Shown here in pieces: positions 1 through 10,900 of a stretch of 64,000 nt of DNA; positions within the stretch are counted from its first letter, which is position 1; each line of letters opens with the position of its first letter. A model generated the notes under the pieces. It searched no databases, was not told where the DNA came from, and worked only from the letters and a program-made list of their open reading frames with translations. Made by a program: the position numbers and the translations under genes. The stretch lies in assembly GCF_000003815.2 (NCBI RefSeq), contig NC_049979.1:5770884-5834883 (forward strand). Reading direction: 5' to 3'. Source of the DNA: Branchiostoma floridae (lineage: Eukaryota > Chordata > Leptocardii > Amphioxiformes > Branchiostomatidae).

Positions 1-1006
1 TGCATGTTTATTGTCTACATATAAAAGGGTTTTGTTTAAGATGTGATTGTAAGATTTGGTGTGTGTTCTCAGTTCTCAGTAGAGCAAGGAGGTTGTTCAA
101 CCTCCTTGAGTAGAGTGACAGGGAGGGATTGGGAAGATGGTGTCACCTCAAATGTCTGACTGGGGGCTGTGACAGGAATTACAGTTCAGAGGTGGCAAAA
201 TTAGTTGTTAATCAGACATGACAGGCCTTCCAGGTCATGGGGTCAAAGGAAGAGGCTACTAATTTCGTTCGTTCGTCCCATAGCCTTTTAATCAGCCGTA
301 GGCTGATTAATCAGCCGTAGGGGCAGCACAACGTGTTATGCTGACTCAACAGGCTTTTAGTCCCCTGGCGGCGCCTATCTCCTCTCCGGGGCTACTAATT
401 TACGGGGAGGTAAATGTTTTCTGTGTCTCTGATGTTTGTAAGGAATGCGGTTTGTTTTCCAGGGCCAGGGAGGACCGTCCTCACCTGCTGGCAGGTGTTA
501 TGAGCACAGGTGTAACAGCACAGGTGTGCTGGAGGTCAGAGTTCAGGGGTCACCCTGGGTCAGATGTCAATTTGGCTCGTCTATAGCGGTGGGTTCTGCA
601 GCGTGAAGCTGTTACTGAATGATCAGATTTTGCCATAACCTTCTCCATGTATGACAGCCTTTTGGTCCCAATCTGCACCATTTACAGCTAAACATGGAGG
701 CCCATTCGGCAGAAACTGTAACATTTTCTAAATTTTTAGAGCACCAAGTTATATGTTTATAGAAGCACTATATTTGAACTTCGATGTTTATAGAAGCACT
801 ATATTTGAACTTAAAGCTAAAAGTTTCAGTGTTTGGAACATGCTTGACAGTATATTACGATAACATATCTGGTCGTCAGGGCACAGCAACTTACTTCCAG
901 ACTTGTGCAAGATCGAAGATTCCCACTTTAAGGGACCATTCTTAGGTAAATGAAGTTTGCTGTTAACCGATTCCTCCATGTACTAAATGCCTCCCTGCCC
1001 CTGCAG
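1..1006. other. Left edge, probably intron of the membrane-protein gene
   Basis: I see no exon that I can support here. The sequence ends at a good 3' splice site (acceptor AG at 1005-1006) for the exon at 1007. A short motif with tcatggggtcaa and aggctactaatttacggggag recurs at 190-270, 385-420 and 2700-2775, so part of the region is dispersed repeat. Earlier exons of the plus-strand gene may lie further left. Confidence 0.4.
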
Positions 1007-3642
1007 ATCCCCGGCTACAGCGGACTGTTGGAGTGCCCTCCTGCAGGGGTGCTGTGCAGAGATGTGTACCCCCCTCCCCACACCACTGCTACAGCTACAA
1101 CACAGGCTGACAACTGCCCTACAGGTAATACACAACACAACCCTCCCACATCACCCCCCTCATGTGTACCCCCTCCCCACACCACCCCTTCACACGTAAC
1201 CCCCTCCCCTCACCACTGCTACAGCTACAACACAGGCTGACAACTTCCCCACAGGTAATACACAACCCCCTCCTCCACACACCACCCCCTCATGTGTACC
1301 CCCTCTCCCCACACCACCCCCTCACATGTACCCCCCTCCCCTCACCACTGCTACAGCTACAACACAGGCTGACAACTGCCCTACAGGTAATACACAACAC
1401 AACCCTCCCAATCACCCCCCTCATGTGTACACCCTCCCCACACCAACCCCCTCACGTGTACCCCNNNNNNNNNNNNNNNNNNNNNNNNNNNNNNNNNNNN
1501 NNNNNNNNNNNNNNNNNNNNNNNNNNNNNNNNNNNNNNNNNNNNNNNNNNNNNNNNNNNNNNNNGGCCTGGCTGTAGTAACTGTTACTGTACCCTTACTG
1601 TCAAGGCCTGGCTGTAGTAACTGTTACTGTACCCTTACTGTCAGGGCCTGGCTGTAGTAACTGTTACTGTACCCTTACTGTCAGGGCTTGGCTGTAGTAA
1701 CTTACTGTACCCTTACTGTCAAGGCCTGGCTGTTGGAACTGTTAACTGTTTCCTTACTGTCAGGGCCTGGCTGTAGTAACTGTTACTGTACCCTTACTGT
1801 CAAGGCCTGTCTGTAGTAACTGTTACTGTACCCTTACTGTCAGGGCCTGGCTGTAGTAACTGTTACTGTACCCTTACTGTCAGGGCCTGGCTGTAGTAAC
1901 TGTTACTGTACCCTTACTGTCAGGGCTTGGCTGTAGTAACAGTTACTGTACCCTTACTGTCAGGACATAGCTGTAGTAACTTACTGTACCGTTACTGTCA
2001 AGGCCTGGCAGTAGGAACTGTTAACTGTTTCCTTACTGTCAGGACATAGCTGTAGGAACTGTTACTGTATGCTTACTGTCAGGACATAGCTGTAGTAACT
2101 GTTACTGTACCCTTACTGTCAGGGCCTGGCTGTAGTAACTGTTACTGTACCCTTACTGTCAGGGTCTGGCTGTAGTAACTGTTACTGTACCCTTACTGTC
2201 AGGGCTTGGCTGTAGTAACTTACTGTACCCTTACTGTCAAGGCCTGGCTGTAGGAACTGTTAACTGTTTCCTTACTGTCAGGTCGTAGCTGTAGTAAGTG
2301 TAACTGTACCCTTACTGTCAGGACATAGCTGTAGTAACTGTAACTGTACCCTTACTGTCAGGACATAGCTGTAGTAACTGTTACTGTATGCTTACTGTCA
2401 GGACATAGCTGTAGTAACTGTTACTGTACCCTTACTGTCAAGGCCTGGCTGTAGTAACTGATACTGTTTCCTTACTGTCAGGGCCTAGCTGTAGTAACTG
2501 TTACTGTACCCTTACTGTTAGGGCCTGGCTGTAGTAACTGTTACTGTATGCTTACTGCCAGGTCCTGGCTGTGCAGGAGTTTTTGCCCACCTTGAGGCTG
2601 TTGTGCGGGCCGGCGGGTTTGTCGTGACGTTCCAGGGAACAGTGTACCGGGCCTCCGCAATCAGGTCAGGTCACCTCAAATCTGCTTCCTGCAGTACTAG
2701 TTGTTAATCAGACATGACAGACAGTCCAGGTCATGGGGTCAATGGCAGAGGCTACTATAATTCACGGGGAGGTAAATGTTTTCTGTGGATCAGGTCAGTT
2801 TCACCTTGCATCTGCTTCCTGCAGTACCAGGGTAGTCTTCAATTTTTGTTTTGTTTTTTGGTCACACATTGTTTTGGTGCCCATGTTGTAAGTTTTCTAT
2901 GCTAAATCTTTAGTCTTACAAAAACACGTTTTTGTTAGTCTCATGTTATGAAGTCTTAGGATGTAGGGACGGTTCCTGAAGACAGCACTGAGCAGTACCA
3001 ATCTGCCCTTCTTCACTTTGTTGCACCAAAACCACATCCATATAATTCAAATTGCATGGTATAAGATAGATCCAATAATTACTGAAAATGAACTTGAAAA
3101 TTAAATGATAACTATGTTGTACTGGACAATTTTTTAATCGCTAAGAAAGTTATGTAGCATTTTTGTGCTTGTGGATGAATGCACAACTAGAGAAGGCCTG
3201 GATGGGTCATCTTCATATTTGGTATGTGGACAGGTCTTGATGAGACCTTGAAATGATTAGATTTTGGGGCCCTTGGTGGCTTCCTGAGTAAATGCAGCAG
3301 AAAATCCTGTTTTGATATCTTGTGATCTGGACATGCTATGGTTGTGATTTTTTCTTGGTATTTAGCTCTTGGAGGGAGAGTAGGTGCTGTAGGTTTTGCG
3401 TTTTCGGCCAGTTTTGTTTCTTTGTTTCAGACTTTTTTCTTCATTTACTGTACAGGATGGTGGATGGCAAGCCTGTGCAGAGACCCCCTGCGGCCGTTGC
3501 CGTGGTGATGGGCGTGGTCGGCGGATTGTTGCTGTTGGTTCTGGCAGTCGTCCTGATCTTCTTCTGCAAGGCCAAGACTCCCCGCACGGTCGCCCCGGAA
3601 ACGGCTAGCAGGGCCAGCAGTATCACGTTACAACGCTTCTAG
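1007..3642 (+). CDS. C-terminal exons of a type I membrane protein, possibly leishmanolysin-like (partial)
   Basis: Three exons join in a consistent phase: 1007-1124 (ends phase 1), 2577-2664 (ends phase 2) and 3456-3642, with stop TAG at 3640-3642. All introns are GT-AG. The visible protein starts with a Cys-containing ectodomain end, including GYSGLLECPPAGVLC, followed by a Thr-rich stretch. It then has a hydrophobic membrane segment of about 23 residues (AVVMGVVGGLLLLVLAVVLI), the stop-transfer sequence FFCKAK and a short cytoplasmic tail ending SITLQRF. This is a type I topology. The G-x-x-x-CPP-x-x-x-x-C pattern recalls the C-terminal part of M8 leishmanolysin-like peptidases, some of which are membrane anchored, but the catalytic HExxH region is not in this window. 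The family call is tentative; the gene structure itself is well supported by phase agreement. Upstream exons are missing. Confidence 0.6.
1070..1464 (+). repeat. Minisatellite of about 130 bp spanning a splice donor
   Basis: Three full units with periods of about 130 and 132 bp (cores at 1081, 1211 and 1343) run into the assembly gap. Each unit contains the 3' end of the upstream coding exon plus its donor (CTACAG|gtaatac at 1119-1131, and the equivalents near 1250 and 1385). Only the first donor keeps the reading frame open; reading on through the repeat reaches a stop near 1240. Confidence 0.85.
1465..1564. other. Assembly gap (100 N)
   Basis: A run of exactly 100 N lies between two different minisatellites, so the true length of the intron is unknown. 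Confidence 0.99.
1565..2572 (+). repeat. Intronic minisatellite, unit about 39 bp, about 26 copies
   Basis: The unit is close to ggcctggctgtagtaactg followed by ttactgtacccttactgtca. It fills the intron from the gap to the acceptor at 2576. The acceptor itself (GGTCCTGGCTGTGCAG) looks like a diverged copy of the unit start GGCCTGGCTGTAG, so the array is anchored on the 3' splice site. Confidence 0.9.
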
Positions 3643-4035
3643 CACTGGAGACATGTAGCAGGGCCAGCAGTATCACGTTACAACGCTTGTAGCACTGGAG
3701 ACATCTAGCAGAGCCTGCAGTATTGCATTACAACACTTCCAGCACTGGAGACACCTAACAGAGCCTGCAGTATCACGTGACAACGTTTCTAGGGCCTGCA
3801 GTATCACGTTACAATATTTCCAGCACTGGAGATACCTAGCCGGGCCAGCATTATCATGTTACAATGCTTCTAGCACAAGAGACACCTAGCAGGGCCAGCA
3901 GTATCACATTACAACGCTTCTAGCACTGGAGACACCTAGTAGGGCCTGCAGTATCACGTTACAATACTTCAAGCACTGGGGATGCCTAGCAGGGTCAGCA
4001 GTATCACATTACAACACTTCCAGCACTTGAGATGC
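3604..4035 (+). repeat. Minisatellite starting in the last codons, about 58-60 bp unit
   Basis: About seven units of the type ctagcagggccagcagtatc / acgttacaacgcttctag / cactggagacac. The first unit is coding: it specifies the C-terminal residues and the TAG stop codon of the membrane protein. The remaining units form the start of the 3' UTR. Confidence 0.85.
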
Positions 4036-4919
4036 CTAGCATGCAAATGCAGGCTTAAGGAACCTGTAAGTCCTCAGCAGAGAATTCTCAGGAAAAGGGT
4101 GATGTTTTACCCTGTGAGTGTGAGGAAGGACCATGACACAGGAATTCTCTGTTATGAATTCTGATGCAGTAAATGTTTGTAATTTGTGTGTAGTTTCTAG
4201 CCATGTAAATGTATGCAATATGTGTGTAGGTTCTAGCCATATTATAATTATTATTCAGTAATATTTAAATTGAATCTGCAGTCCACTGTTTTGCAATTAA
4301 GTAGTGTCAATTCTATATATCTATATACAGATATAAAGTTATGATAAGTATGTGTGCTAAGATGGGGCATGGTGACCCTTAGATACGTGCTATAGAGTTT
4401 TAGAACCTCTTTACTAAACTAAGTTACTGGCAGGCATCAGTGCAGTAGTTTTTCTTTAAATTGATCACTGATATGTTGACATCTACATGTACCTTTTATA
4501 TGATGAACAATATACAGTTTAAGGTATATAATTACAAACATATATATATTTATGTATTGGAAGGATCTTTTGAAGAAATCTATATTTTCATGTTTATACA
4601 TGTATGAGCAATGAGATTACTTAATACTAATATGTGATATTTTATGTACACAAGTGTTATGAGATCATGACAGAAATGAGTCAATACAATATGTTTCAGT
4701 ATTTCTGTGTCCAGGCAGTAACTGTTGCGTGAATGAATGTCCTGCCAGTTGAGTGTGTTGAGACAGCTTAAGTGGGAGCATGTTGTAGCACAGGGCACAC
4801 TCGGCCTGCTATGATCTCTACACGAGTGCTGTCCCTAAATGGGGGCTATCCCTGCATGGCTGCTGTTCCTAGATGGGTGCTGTCCCTAGACGGGTGCTGT
4901 CCCTAGATAGGTGCTATCC
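4036..4919. other. A+T-rich intergenic/3' UTR region with a short 18-bp repeat
   Basis: The region between the convergent ends of the membrane-protein gene and the TPR-CHAT gene. It is A+T-rich with no supportable exon. An 18-bp tandem repeat (gctgtccctagatgggt type, about six units) lies at 4825-4935 and touches the stop codon of the minus-strand gene. Confidence 0.5.
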
Positions 4920-7900
4920 CTAAATGGCTGCTGTACCACCAATGACAGAGAAAGCTGCCCAATAGGGAGGTGCTGATGTCTCTTCCTTGCGCAGCATGTG
5001 TAACATGGCACCTCTCATGGCCCGGGCTGCATCGCCGCTCCTCTGTGAGAGGTAAGGAATGGTTTTGTTATTTTCTTCATAATGTCCTGTTTCTGCCCAG
5101 ACTTAACAGGCTGAGGCTTTAACTAGCTGGTGAAGATCATCAAGACCGCAGAGAATCTAATTATGCTAAGTCGGGGGTTTAAGTTGGGTACGCCATAACN
5201 NNNNNNNNNNNNNNNNNNNNNNNNNNNNNNNNNNNNNNNNNNNNNNNNNNNNNNNNNNNNNNNNNNNNNNNNNNNNNNNNNNNNNNNNNNNNNNNNNNNN
5301 NNNNNNNNNNNNNNNNNNNNNNNNNNNNNNNNNNNNNNNNNNNNNNNNNNNNNNNNNNNNNNNNNNNNNNNNNNNNNNNNNNNNNNNNNNNNNNNNNNNN
5401 NNNNNNNNNNNNNNNNNNNNNNNNNNNNNNNNNNNNNNNNNNNNNNNNNNNNNNNNNNNNNNNNNNNNNNNNNNNNNNNNNNNNNNNNNNNNNNNNNNNN
5501 NNNNNNNNNNNNNNNNNNNNNNNNNNNNNNNNNNNNNNNNNNNNNNNNNNNNNNNNNNNNNNNNNNNNNNNNNNNNNNNNNNNNNNNNNNNNNNNNNNNN
5601 NNNNNNNNNNNNNNNNNNNNNNNNNNNNNNNNNNNNNNNNNNNNNNNNNNNNNNNNNNNNNNNNNNNNNNNNNNNNNNNNNNNNNNNNNNNNNNNNNNNN
5701 NNNNNNNNNNNNNNNNNNNNNNNNNNNNNNNNNNNNNNNNNNNNNNNNNNNNNNNNNNNNNNNNATAATCTATTGGACAATTTTCTTCATAATGTCCTGT
5801 TTCTGCCCAGACTTAACAGGCTGAGGCTTAACTAGCTGGTGAAGATCATCAAGACCGCAGAGAATCTACTGTGAATTAATGCATTTAAGTTCGCGGTGGT
5901 TTTAAGTTTGCGGTAGCGCCATAGACTAGTCAAAATTTGTAATGGAAAAAATGTTCGCAGTAAAGTAGCTACCAGGAAAACTGCAGACATAAAACCACCG
6001 CGAACATTTCTGCATTGACAGTACATGTATGTTGCCCCATATATGCTAATATGTGAACTGTTCCTTTATCATGTATATTTCCCATAGGTATGGAGTAGAT
6101 CAGTCCAGTAGGTTCTGTGGAGTGCCTTGTAATTACCTTGTAGCTGCTGTAGAAGTGCCTCATGAGTTTCCGAGTCTTCTTGTCAGGAATCCTCCATAAG
6201 GTCGCCACCACGTTTGCAGCCCCGGCCGCCAGAAAGGACCGGTACATCCCCAACACTCCGTCTCCTGCGAACAGTCATCCTCACCGTAAAGATACACCAG
6301 CAGTCCGAAACATAGCCCTAACACTAAGCCCCTAACCCCACACTAGCCCTAACACTAACCCCACCCTAGCCCTAACACTAACCCCTAACCCCACACTAGC
6401 CCTAACACTAACCGCACCCTAGCCCTAACACTAACCCTCTAACCCCACACTAGCCCTAACACTAACCCCACCCTAGCCCTAACACTAACCCCTAACCCCA
6501 CACTAGCCCTAACACTAACCCCACCCTAGCCCTAACACTAACCTCCTAACCCCACCCTAGCCCTGGGGTCTGCAATGAGATTGCTGTCAATCATCCTCAC
6601 CACAAGCCTCTGCAGGTACAATGTGTAAGGCTTTCCCACAGGAGAAGGAACAACTTTCAGACAATGGAAACTCATGCCATAGACAAGCAAGACATTTTCA
6701 TATTCCTTTGCACTTTGTGAAAGTGTACAGCTGACCTGTAACAGTGCCCAGTCCTGTGTTGCAGCAGCTCAGCACCACCAGCTCTGCAGACAGGTCCAGG
6801 CTGCGGATCTCCTCAGCAGTCAGTATGCCCTTGGACAGCACAATGTGGCCAGGCATGCTGTAGTTACCATCATGATGGTTATCACTGGCTCTGATGGCAT
6901 CTGCAGGCTGAGGAGGATGAGGATAAAAACCAGTTCAACAACCTCAGAAGTTTCACAACACATACATGATGTAGTGTGTACACTCGGTTACACTGGACAA
7001 ATGAAGACTCTTGGATATAGAACCAGCCTTTTTGGCAGGAGGACATCCCCAGCCATCTACATCAGGGCTCTACAACCATCCCTCAACATCGACTTTCTGC
7101 AACTTATNNNNNNNNNNNNNNNNNNNNNNNNNNNNNNNNNNNNNNNNNNNNNNNNNNNNNNNNNNNNNNNNNNNNNNNNNNNNNNNNNNNNNNNNNNNNN
7201 NNNNNNNGGGTTCCCGACCGCCAGCACGCTGGCAGTCGAACCGCAGGTCACCGTAGAACGCGTTATTCTCTGAAATACGGCTTACGCCGGGTCACTGACT
7301 GACCCCGCTGCATGGGTGTAAACTACAGCTTATTTTGCAACAAAGACACCTTAGATATACGTAATGTCTATACTTTTTCGTATCTACAGGATTTGCCCAG
7401 CACAGCCATGTGGATATTCATTGCATTGTAAAAGATCAGCCAACGTTGTGGCCCCTCGAAAAAAAGCAATTTTCGGTCTGTGTATTTGTGATTATCTTTT
7501 CTCCAGTTGGCCGGGGCACAATCAGTTTTGTCCACAGTCGGACAGTCCAGTTCCTCACCTTTACATTGATACCAAACTTGAAGGGTAGATTTTAGGAGAA
7601 ACGGTTTTGCCCCCAAATTAACTGCGAACATGCGCAAATCACAGTGGGGAAGTTTCAGTCTGGTTGTAGCTACCCAAGCACACTACCCTGCGGACGGACC
7701 CAATTTTTGTACATTTCGCATTGTGTCACAGACCCCATTTCTTGGTACAAGAATCTGAATGGGTGCGGCTGTCACATGCAATATAATAAGTGGCATGATG
7801 ATAATCAAACACACATAGACACAGAGTTTTAGTACAAAGTAAGAGTTTTTAAGATTCATCATATTTTTAGTCAATCTGTTTCGAACTCCTGGTCCGAACC

Positions 7901-10900
7901 TGGGTTCGAACGGTGGAACCCAGCCGGTACGTTCCATGTTCGTGCCGCGGGGGTCAGGCCTAATGTTGCAAGTTCAACCAGCATTTGGAAAAGTTGATAT
8001 AACTAACGGCTCAAGTCTTGCCGTCGCAAATAGATTTCGGGAAGCCCACCAAAATAAAACTAACATTATCCAGAAGCCAGAATAAGTAGGATTCATGTGC
8101 AAGCGTAATGATGTCAAAACATCATGGCTGAGTTTTGTAAAGCATAGTGAAAGATCAGTGTGTGCGGTTTCTCATTCGAAAAAAGACGCCGGGGAATTTG
8201 ACATGGCTGTAGTTTTTTTGGGGGCAAAACCGTTTCTCCTAAAATTTACCCTTCAAGTTTGGTATCAATGTAAAGGTGAGGAACTGGACTGTCCGACTGT
8301 GGACAAAACTGATTGTGTCCCGGCCAACTGGAGAAAAGATAATCACAAATACACAGACCGAAAATTGCTTTTTTTCGAGGGGCCACAACGTTGGCTGAAC
8401 TTTTGCAATGCAATAAATATCCACATGGCTGTGCTGGGCAAATCCTGTAGATGTGAAAAAGTATAAACATTATGTAGGTCTGAGGTCTTTTTGTTGCACA
8501 ACAGGCAGTTGTTTATACGCATGCAGCAGGGTCAAACCAGGACAAACTGCGTTCTGGCTTATGACCTGTCCAGAGAAGGCTGCGCAGAACGGATGCGCAT
8601 AGAGCTCTGCGGTTCGACTGCTGGTGTTCAGCTGGGAGCTCCGGTGGTTCTGCAGCTGCTGGTGGGACAGCTGCAGCACCTGCATGGACGGGGCGAGGGA
8701 GACGGCGTATTTCTCCACCAGGTGCGCTCCATCTGCATCCATCAGGGCACAGAATGGGACACTGAACAGGAAACCTGTGAAGGAAGAACAGCAGGTTTGA
8801 CGGCAGGTTTAACGGCAGCTATAGATCGATCCTACTGTCTTAAACCACCCCACCTCCTCTGCACTTATATTTCGTGCTACAAAAAAACCTTTTCACTTAC
8901 TGTCAATAAATGTTGGTGACATCAATTATATTACATGCACATAGCAAAAAAAAGAAGTGTTGATATCACGATAATCTGAGGCCTGAGCCTGACAGTATTC
9001 ACCATGAGGAATGAAGGTAATCTTGGGTGCTGCTTCCTGTCCAGCCTGAGTTGGGAGAAACTGGTCGACAGGTTTGATGAGGATGTCGTAGTCTGCACGC
9101 AGCTGTGTCTCCCACCGGTGTTCCCGAGTCTGCTGTGTGGACCTCACTTTCAGGGCAAGCACACGTTCCAGATCATCATCCTCAGAGTCGTCTGACGTGT
9201 CCTCACTGTCATCACCTTGGATTCCTTCTAACAAGTGAACAGCCAGATGAATTTTATGTCTTAAAACATGTGAATTGTTCATGTTCCTGAGACCAGATCA
9301 TCAGGCCAGGGCCCTTTGTTCTTCTGTTTGTGATGACGATCATAATACGCATGAAATTCAGAAGATACAGAAGATAACATTGAATCTATTACCTTAAATA
9401 TAATTAATGCTTATGATCAGGAGGCAGCATTTTAGGCAAGGATCTGTAGTAGTTGTAGTGTAGTAGTCACTACAGTAATTGTAGTAGCTTACTGTTTGTG
9501 TAGTTCCTGTAGTCCTGATGTAAGAGATACATCCATATGACTGCCCTGCCCCGTCAGAGTACAAAATTGTCATCATGTGCTTGTAACCTGTAAAGCACAC
9601 TGTCAGGTAATCACTCTCTTTCTTACCTGCATCCCCTACCGACAAGTCCCCCATGGACCGGAGCAGGGTGTCGTAGTACCCCTGGTCCAGCTCTGTCCTG
9701 TCCACCTGGACCGTGTCTCCCTCTAGTGGAGTCCTGGTGAAGTGCACCTCCTGCTCTCCTGGGTTCACCACCCAGGAGTACACCCACCTCTCACCCACGC
9801 TGTACGGACGCTGTTCGGTCACCACAGAGTAGAACACGATGGTGGTGTGCAGTTCTGCTGCCAGGGTTCTGATGTCTGCGATGCCCTTGATAACTGTGAC
9901 AGGCTCCTGTTCCGTTTGTTCGACCTTGGCGCTCATGAGATCTGCAAGGGCACGACCCCTGCCCTTCTCTGCCATGACCAGTGCATCCTGGGATTTCCCC
10001 TGGAGGACCAGGATGTGCAGGAGGATGTTGTAGGCGTCGACTTGGTCCTTCTCATTGTGTGCGATTCGTGAGGAATCCTCCGGACCGAGCTTTCCTCTGA
10101 TCCTCTCCAGGGTAACAACAGCATCCCGAATGGATCTTTCTGCCATCTCATAGTCCTGTCAGAAAAGCAAGGAAGATTAAACCAGCCACAATGTAGGTGA
10201 GTCTGATAAACAACAACACAGGTGGGTCTAATTAACAACAACACATGTGGACCTGACAAACAACAGCACAGGTGGGCCTAATTAACAGCAACACAGAGAT
10301 TATGACAGCCTTCTCTGTAGTTTTGGCAGCATGTTTGTAAGGTTTGGTTATGTGAATCACATCACAGTCAAAACACTTAAATGCCCCAAACCTTGTTGAA
10401 TAGATAGTCCAGAGCGAGCTCCCTCTGCATGATGGCCACCCCACCCACATCGTCCCTGCTGTCGGCATTACTCAGGTACATCTGGTGGTTCTCAATGGCT
10501 TCTTCATACCGGCCTGGAAGGTGGAAAGCCAAGACTTAACTCTGAAAACTACACATTTGAAATCAGCCACAATACTTAGTGTTAGGCGGTAATTTTATCA
10601 CAATCGTCTACTTTGGTTCTCTCCCTATACGTTACGTTCCTACCCTGATCCTTGTATGGCAGTATGCTGTGCCCATGTGCCTACCCAGATCCCTGTATGC
10701 TGTTCTCATGTGCCTACCCAGATCCCTGTATGCTGTGCCCAATTCTCTGTATGCTGTGCCCCTGTGCCTACCCAGATCCCTGTATGCTGTACCCACGTGC
10801 CTACCCAGATCCCTGTATGCTGTACCTATGTGCCTACCCAGATCCCTGTACGCTGTGCCCAGGTTCCTACCCAGATCCCTGTATGCTGTGCCCACTGCCT

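Noticed and set aside
9742-10071. 109-codon plus-strand frame
   Set aside because: Antisense of a strongly supported TPR-CHAT exon.
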